Part shown: in pieces, positions 7,435-9,464 of the stretch | Numbering within the stretch: the first letter of the stretch is position 1 | Layout of the letters: every line of letters starts with the position of its first letter | From: Candidatus Hydrogenedentota bacterium | Lineage (GTDB): Bacteria > Hydrogenedentota > Hydrogenedentia > Hydrogenedentales > SLHB01 | NCBI GenBank assembly: GCA_022706165.1 | Contig: JAKJDA010000078.1 | Span: 1 to 9,464, forward strand | Reading direction: 5' to 3' | Length of the DNA: 9,464 nucleotides | Notes under the pieces: model-generated | Told to the model about the DNA's origin: nothing | What the model saw: the letters and a program-made list of their open reading frames with translations, nothing else | The model's database searches: none | Position numbers and translations under genes: made by a program

Positions 7435-8879
7435 TGCGCGTTATGCTCGTGAATCCACCTTATCATTTTTGGGAGGCGAACAAGCAGTACCTCGAACGCG
7501 TGCTAGGCCACTCGCCCCCCCTTGGGCTGCTCTCGGTGGCATCGTATGCTCAAGCGCATTGTCCGGGACTCGATATCGAACTGCTCGACGCGCCCGCGCT
7601 GTGCCTTTCACCCGCCGCGACAATCGAGCGTATCGTTGCGCGCAAGCCTGATGTCGTCGGCATTGGCATCGTGACATCTGCCCTGCCGTCGGCGCGTAGA
7701 ATCGCCGCAGGCATCAAGCAACACCTGCCGCACACGACCGTCGTTACCGGCGGGCCGCACATGGGATGCCGCGCGGAAGAAGCCCTGCGCCAAGAACCGT
7801 CGTTTGATTACGCTGTCGTGGGCGAAGGCGAGCAAACCTTCGCCGAATTGCTCGATGCTATCGCGGCGCAGCGGTCTGTTGCGGAGATTTCCGGTCTTGT
7901 GCATCGCGACGCAACCGGCGCCGTCCAACGGAACCGCCCCCGCGCGCTCGTCGAAAATTTGGACTCGTTGCCGTTGCCCGCGTGGGATATGCTACCCGGC
8001 TTTCCGCGGCGCTATCCGTCGAACATTTTCTTTTCACCTTCGAGTCGCGCGGCAAGTTTGTGCACATCGCGCGGCTGCGTGTACCGGTGCCGCTTTTGCG
8101 ATCAGAGCACCTTCGGCAGAAGCTACCGCACGCTTTCGCCGAACACCGTCGTTCGCGCCGTCGAGGAATTGATCGATCTCCACGGCATCCGCTACATCAT
8201 CTTCTGCGATGACAATTTTACCGTGCACAACGACCGCGTGTTCGCAATATGCGATCGCCTTCGCGCGCTGAAGCGTCCGATTGCGTGGAGTTGCGACGGA
8301 AACGTCATGACAGTGACGCGCCCGTTGTTGAAGGCAATGAAGGCCGCCGGGTGTTGGGGCATATCCTATGGTGTCGAGTCCGGCGCGCCCGAAGTCCTCG
8401 ATTCCCTCGACAAACGCATCGACCTCGCCCGCGCGCGCGACGTCACCATCGCCGCACGCGAGGAAGGGATTCATGTGAAAGGCCTGTTCATCCTCGGCAC
8501 GCCCGCGGAATCGCCCGCAACCATCGCGGCCACGCGGCGGTTTTTGCTGGAGACGCCCTTCACGACGATCAACCTGTCGAAGTTCACGCCGTATCCCGGC
8601 AGCGAACTGCACGACGAAGTGGCCGCCGATCACGAATTCGATTATGCTCAGTTGAACGGGATGAACTTCGTTGTGCCATCGAAACGCCTGAGCATTGCGG
8701 CATTGGAGCGTGAATACGCAGAAACTATCCGCTGGTTTTTCGGCCAGCCCAAGGTGCGCCGCGAATACCTGCGACTGCTCGGACGATGGGACAGTATCAA
8801 GCGGCTGACGGGAATGGCGCCGTGGGCATTGCGCGCGTGGCTGTCTCCGGAACGGACCGTATCACAGGAGCATGCATAA
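7431..8879 (+). CDS. B12-binding-domain radical SAM protein (class B methyltransferase/BchE-like superfamily)
   Basis: The protein has 482 residues. Residues 1-150 are a cobalamin-binding Rossmann domain of the radical SAM type: RVMLVNPP (3-10), PPLGLLSVASY (29-39), VVTGGPH (104-110) and DYAVVGEGEQTF (126-137). It lacks the DxHxxG cobalamin-ligating motif, which is usual for this group (base-off binding without a His ligand). The radical SAM core follows, with the 4Fe-4S motif GCVYRCRFC (C216, C220, C223; nt 8076-8099), the acidic FCDDNF (258-263), the SAM-binding-like GISYGVESG (310-318) and LFILGTP (352-358). The C-terminus (about 415-482) is helical and unassigned. Family members methylate unactivated carbons or drive C-C/ring chemistry. 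ATG 7431 overlaps the previous stop by 4 nt; an adjacent ATG at 7434 is equally possible, and AGAAGG upstream fits either. The substrate is not evident; in context it may modify the polyene or lipid product, or an aromatic headgroup. Confidence 0.92.
   Translation: MMRVMLVNPPYHFWEANKQYLERVLGHSPPLGLLSVASYAQAHCPGLDIELLDAPALCLSPAATIERIVARKPDVVGIGIVTSALPSARRIAAGIKQHLPHTTVVTGGPHMGCRAEEALRQEPSFDYAVVGEGEQTFAELLDAIAAQRSVAEISGLVHRDATGAVQRNRPRALVENLDSLPLPAWDMLPGFPRRYPSNIFFSPSSRAASLCTSRGCVYRCRFCDQSTFGRSYRTLSPNTVVRAVEELIDLHGIRYIIFCDDNFTVHNDRVFAICDRLRALKRPIAWSCDGNVMTVTRPLLKAMKAAGCWGISYGVESGAPEVLDSLDKRIDLARARDVTIAAREEGIHVKGLFILGTPAESPATIAATRRFLLETPFTTINLSKFTPYPGSELHDEVAADHEFDYAQLNGMNFVVPSKRLSIAALEREYAETIRWFFGQPKVRREYLRLLGRWDSIKRLTGMAPWALRAWLSPERTVSQEHA
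8866..8870 (+). promoter_or_regulatory. Ribosome binding site for the fabG-like gene
   Basis: AGGAG lies 8 nt before the ATG at 8879, inside the last codons of the radical SAM gene. It is the strongest Shine-Dalgarno match in the window and fixes the start of the reductase at the TAATG junction. Confidence 0.7.
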
Positions 8880-9464
8880 TGGACGAGAAAAAACAGGTCG
8901 CCCTCGTGACCGGGGCCGCGCGCGGCATTGGCCGGGCCATCGCCGTGGCGTTGGCGGAAAGTGGACGTCACGTCATCATCAACTTCCGCAGCCGCACCGA
9001 CGCGGCAGAGGAGACCCTGAAACAAATCGAGGCCCTCGGCGGCGCCGGCGAGTTAGCGCCCTTCGACGTCTCCGACGATCCCGCTGTTACGCACGCCATT
9101 GAGGACATTCTCGAACGCCATGCACGCGTCGACGTCCTCGTGCACAACGCCGGCATCCGCGACGACAAACTCCTCGTGTGGATGGAGCCGCCGTCCTGGC
9201 ACAAGGTCGTCGACACCAGTCTCGACGCGTTCTACTACGTGACGCGTCCTCTGCTGAAACCCATGTTGATGAACCGCCACGGGCGCATCGTGTGCATCGC
9301 CTCGACATCGGGCCAGACCGGCATCGAGGGCCAAGTCAATTACTCCGCCGCGAAGGCCGGTTTGATTGGCGCGGCCAAGGCCCTGTCGCGCGAAGTGGCC
9401 AAACGCAACGTGACCGTCAACGTCGTCGCGCCGGGATTCATCGACACCGACATGCTCGACGGTC
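8879..9464 (+). CDS. FabG-like 3-oxoacyl-ACP reductase (SDR family), 3' truncated
   Basis: The first 195 codons of a classical short-chain dehydrogenase/reductase run off the window end. Seen: the NADP-binding TGAARGIG (11-18, with R15), D63-V64 in the adenine pocket, NAGI (90-93), catalytic S142 in IASTSG, and the YSAAK box with Y155 and K159. APGFIDTDM (about 185-193) gives the PG motif after the active site. The segments NAGIRDDKL, YYVTRPLLKPML and QVNYSAAKAGLIGAAKAL look closer to the FabG-like reductases I know from aryl-polyene/flexirubin clusters than to housekeeping FabG, but this needs a tree. The tetrad Asn normally found in the T-N-L segment is Ser here (S114, codon AGT at 9218-9220). 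Usual family length is about 245, so roughly 50 residues are missing. The start codon shares one base with the previous stop (TAATG), with AGGAG 8 nt upstream. Expected role: NADPH-dependent reduction of the beta-ketoacyl-ACP intermediate in each elongation cycle. Confidence 0.93.
   Translation, partial: MDEKKQVALVTGAARGIGRAIAVALAESGRHVIINFRSRTDAAEETLKQIEALGGAGELAPFDVSDDPAVTHAIEDILERHARVDVLVHNAGIRDDKLLVWMEPPSWHKVVDTSLDAFYYVTRPLLKPMLMNRHGRIVCIASTSGQTGIEGQVNYSAAKAGLIGAAKALSREVAKRNVTVNVVAPGFIDTDMLDG

Noticed and set aside
7515..7521. Run of seven C as a phase-variation tract in the radical SAM gene
   Set aside because: It encodes an expected Pro-Pro in the conserved PPLGLLS segment of the B12-binding domain and is short for a slippage tract in GC-rich DNA.
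7431..8879. Assignment of the radical SAM protein to a specific enzyme such as a hopanoid-modifying HpnJ or BchE
   Set aside because: Only superfamily motifs are visible; no hopanoid or bacteriochlorophyll genes are nearby, so a specific name would be unsupported.
200..9334. Long antisense and alternate-frame open frames (for example minus strand 816-1334, 2382-3014, 5881-6444, 8034-8633 and plus strand 2711-3445)
   Set aside because: They lie wholly within well-supported genes, have low-complexity Arg/Ala-rich translations, and show no recognisable domains; GC-rich coding DNA produces such shadows.
1..9464. tRNA, rRNA, CRISPR, insertion sequence, promoter or terminator
   Set aside because: The whole window is occupied by overlapping coding sequence; no repeat arrays, terminal inverted repeats or hairpin-plus-T-run structures were noticed by eye.

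Overview
The window is one uninterrupted plus-strand operon fragment of six genes, cut at both ends. It is GC-rich and encodes a Gram-negative-type envelope lipid or pigment pathway. From 5' to 3' it holds: the C-terminal part of a PaaK-like AMP-forming acyl/aryl-CoA ligase (2-847); a family 2 glycosyltransferase fused to a DUF2062 membrane domain (844-2034); a very large protein joining an MMPL/RND exporter, a lysophospholipid acyltransferase-like domain and a SAM-dependent methyltransferase (2031-5759); a membrane-anchored C45-type Ntn acyltransferase/hydrolase with a TPR-like tail (5749-7434); a B12-binding-domain radical SAM enzyme (7431-8879); and the first 195 codons of a FabG-like 3-oxoacyl-ACP reductase (8879-window end).

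Every junction overlaps: 4, 4, 11, 4 and 1 nt. There is no intergenic DNA for a promoter or terminator, so the genes are probably co-transcribed and translationally coupled. No RNA gene, repeat, mobile element or CRISPR array was seen.

The gene set (AMP ligase, GT2-DUF2062, MMPL exporter with acyltransferase and methyltransferase, C45 protein, FabG-like reductase) is what I know from aryl-polyene, flexirubin and dialkylresorcinol clusters. In those, an aryl starter is activated, extended by a dissociated type II fatty-acid/polyketide machinery into a conjugated polyene, acylated, and moved to the outer membrane. The inferred division of labour here is: the ligase loads a starter, FabG reduces each beta-keto intermediate, the methyltransferase and possibly the radical SAM enzyme decorate the chain or ring, the acyltransferase and/or C45 protein attach it to a lipid, and the MMPL module exports it. 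The ketosynthases, ACPs and dehydratases expected of such a pathway are not in the window and would have to lie outside it.

Taxonomy cannot be fixed from the sequence. Flexirubin clusters are classically from Bacteroidetes, but the high GC and Arg/Ala-rich coding fit a GC-rich Gram-negative lineage better (for example a Planctomycetes-like or uncultured candidate phylum; a guess). The least expected member is the B12 radical SAM enzyme, which could perform a methylation or C-C bond formation on the polyene or lipid. That chemistry is the main candidate for something undescribed.
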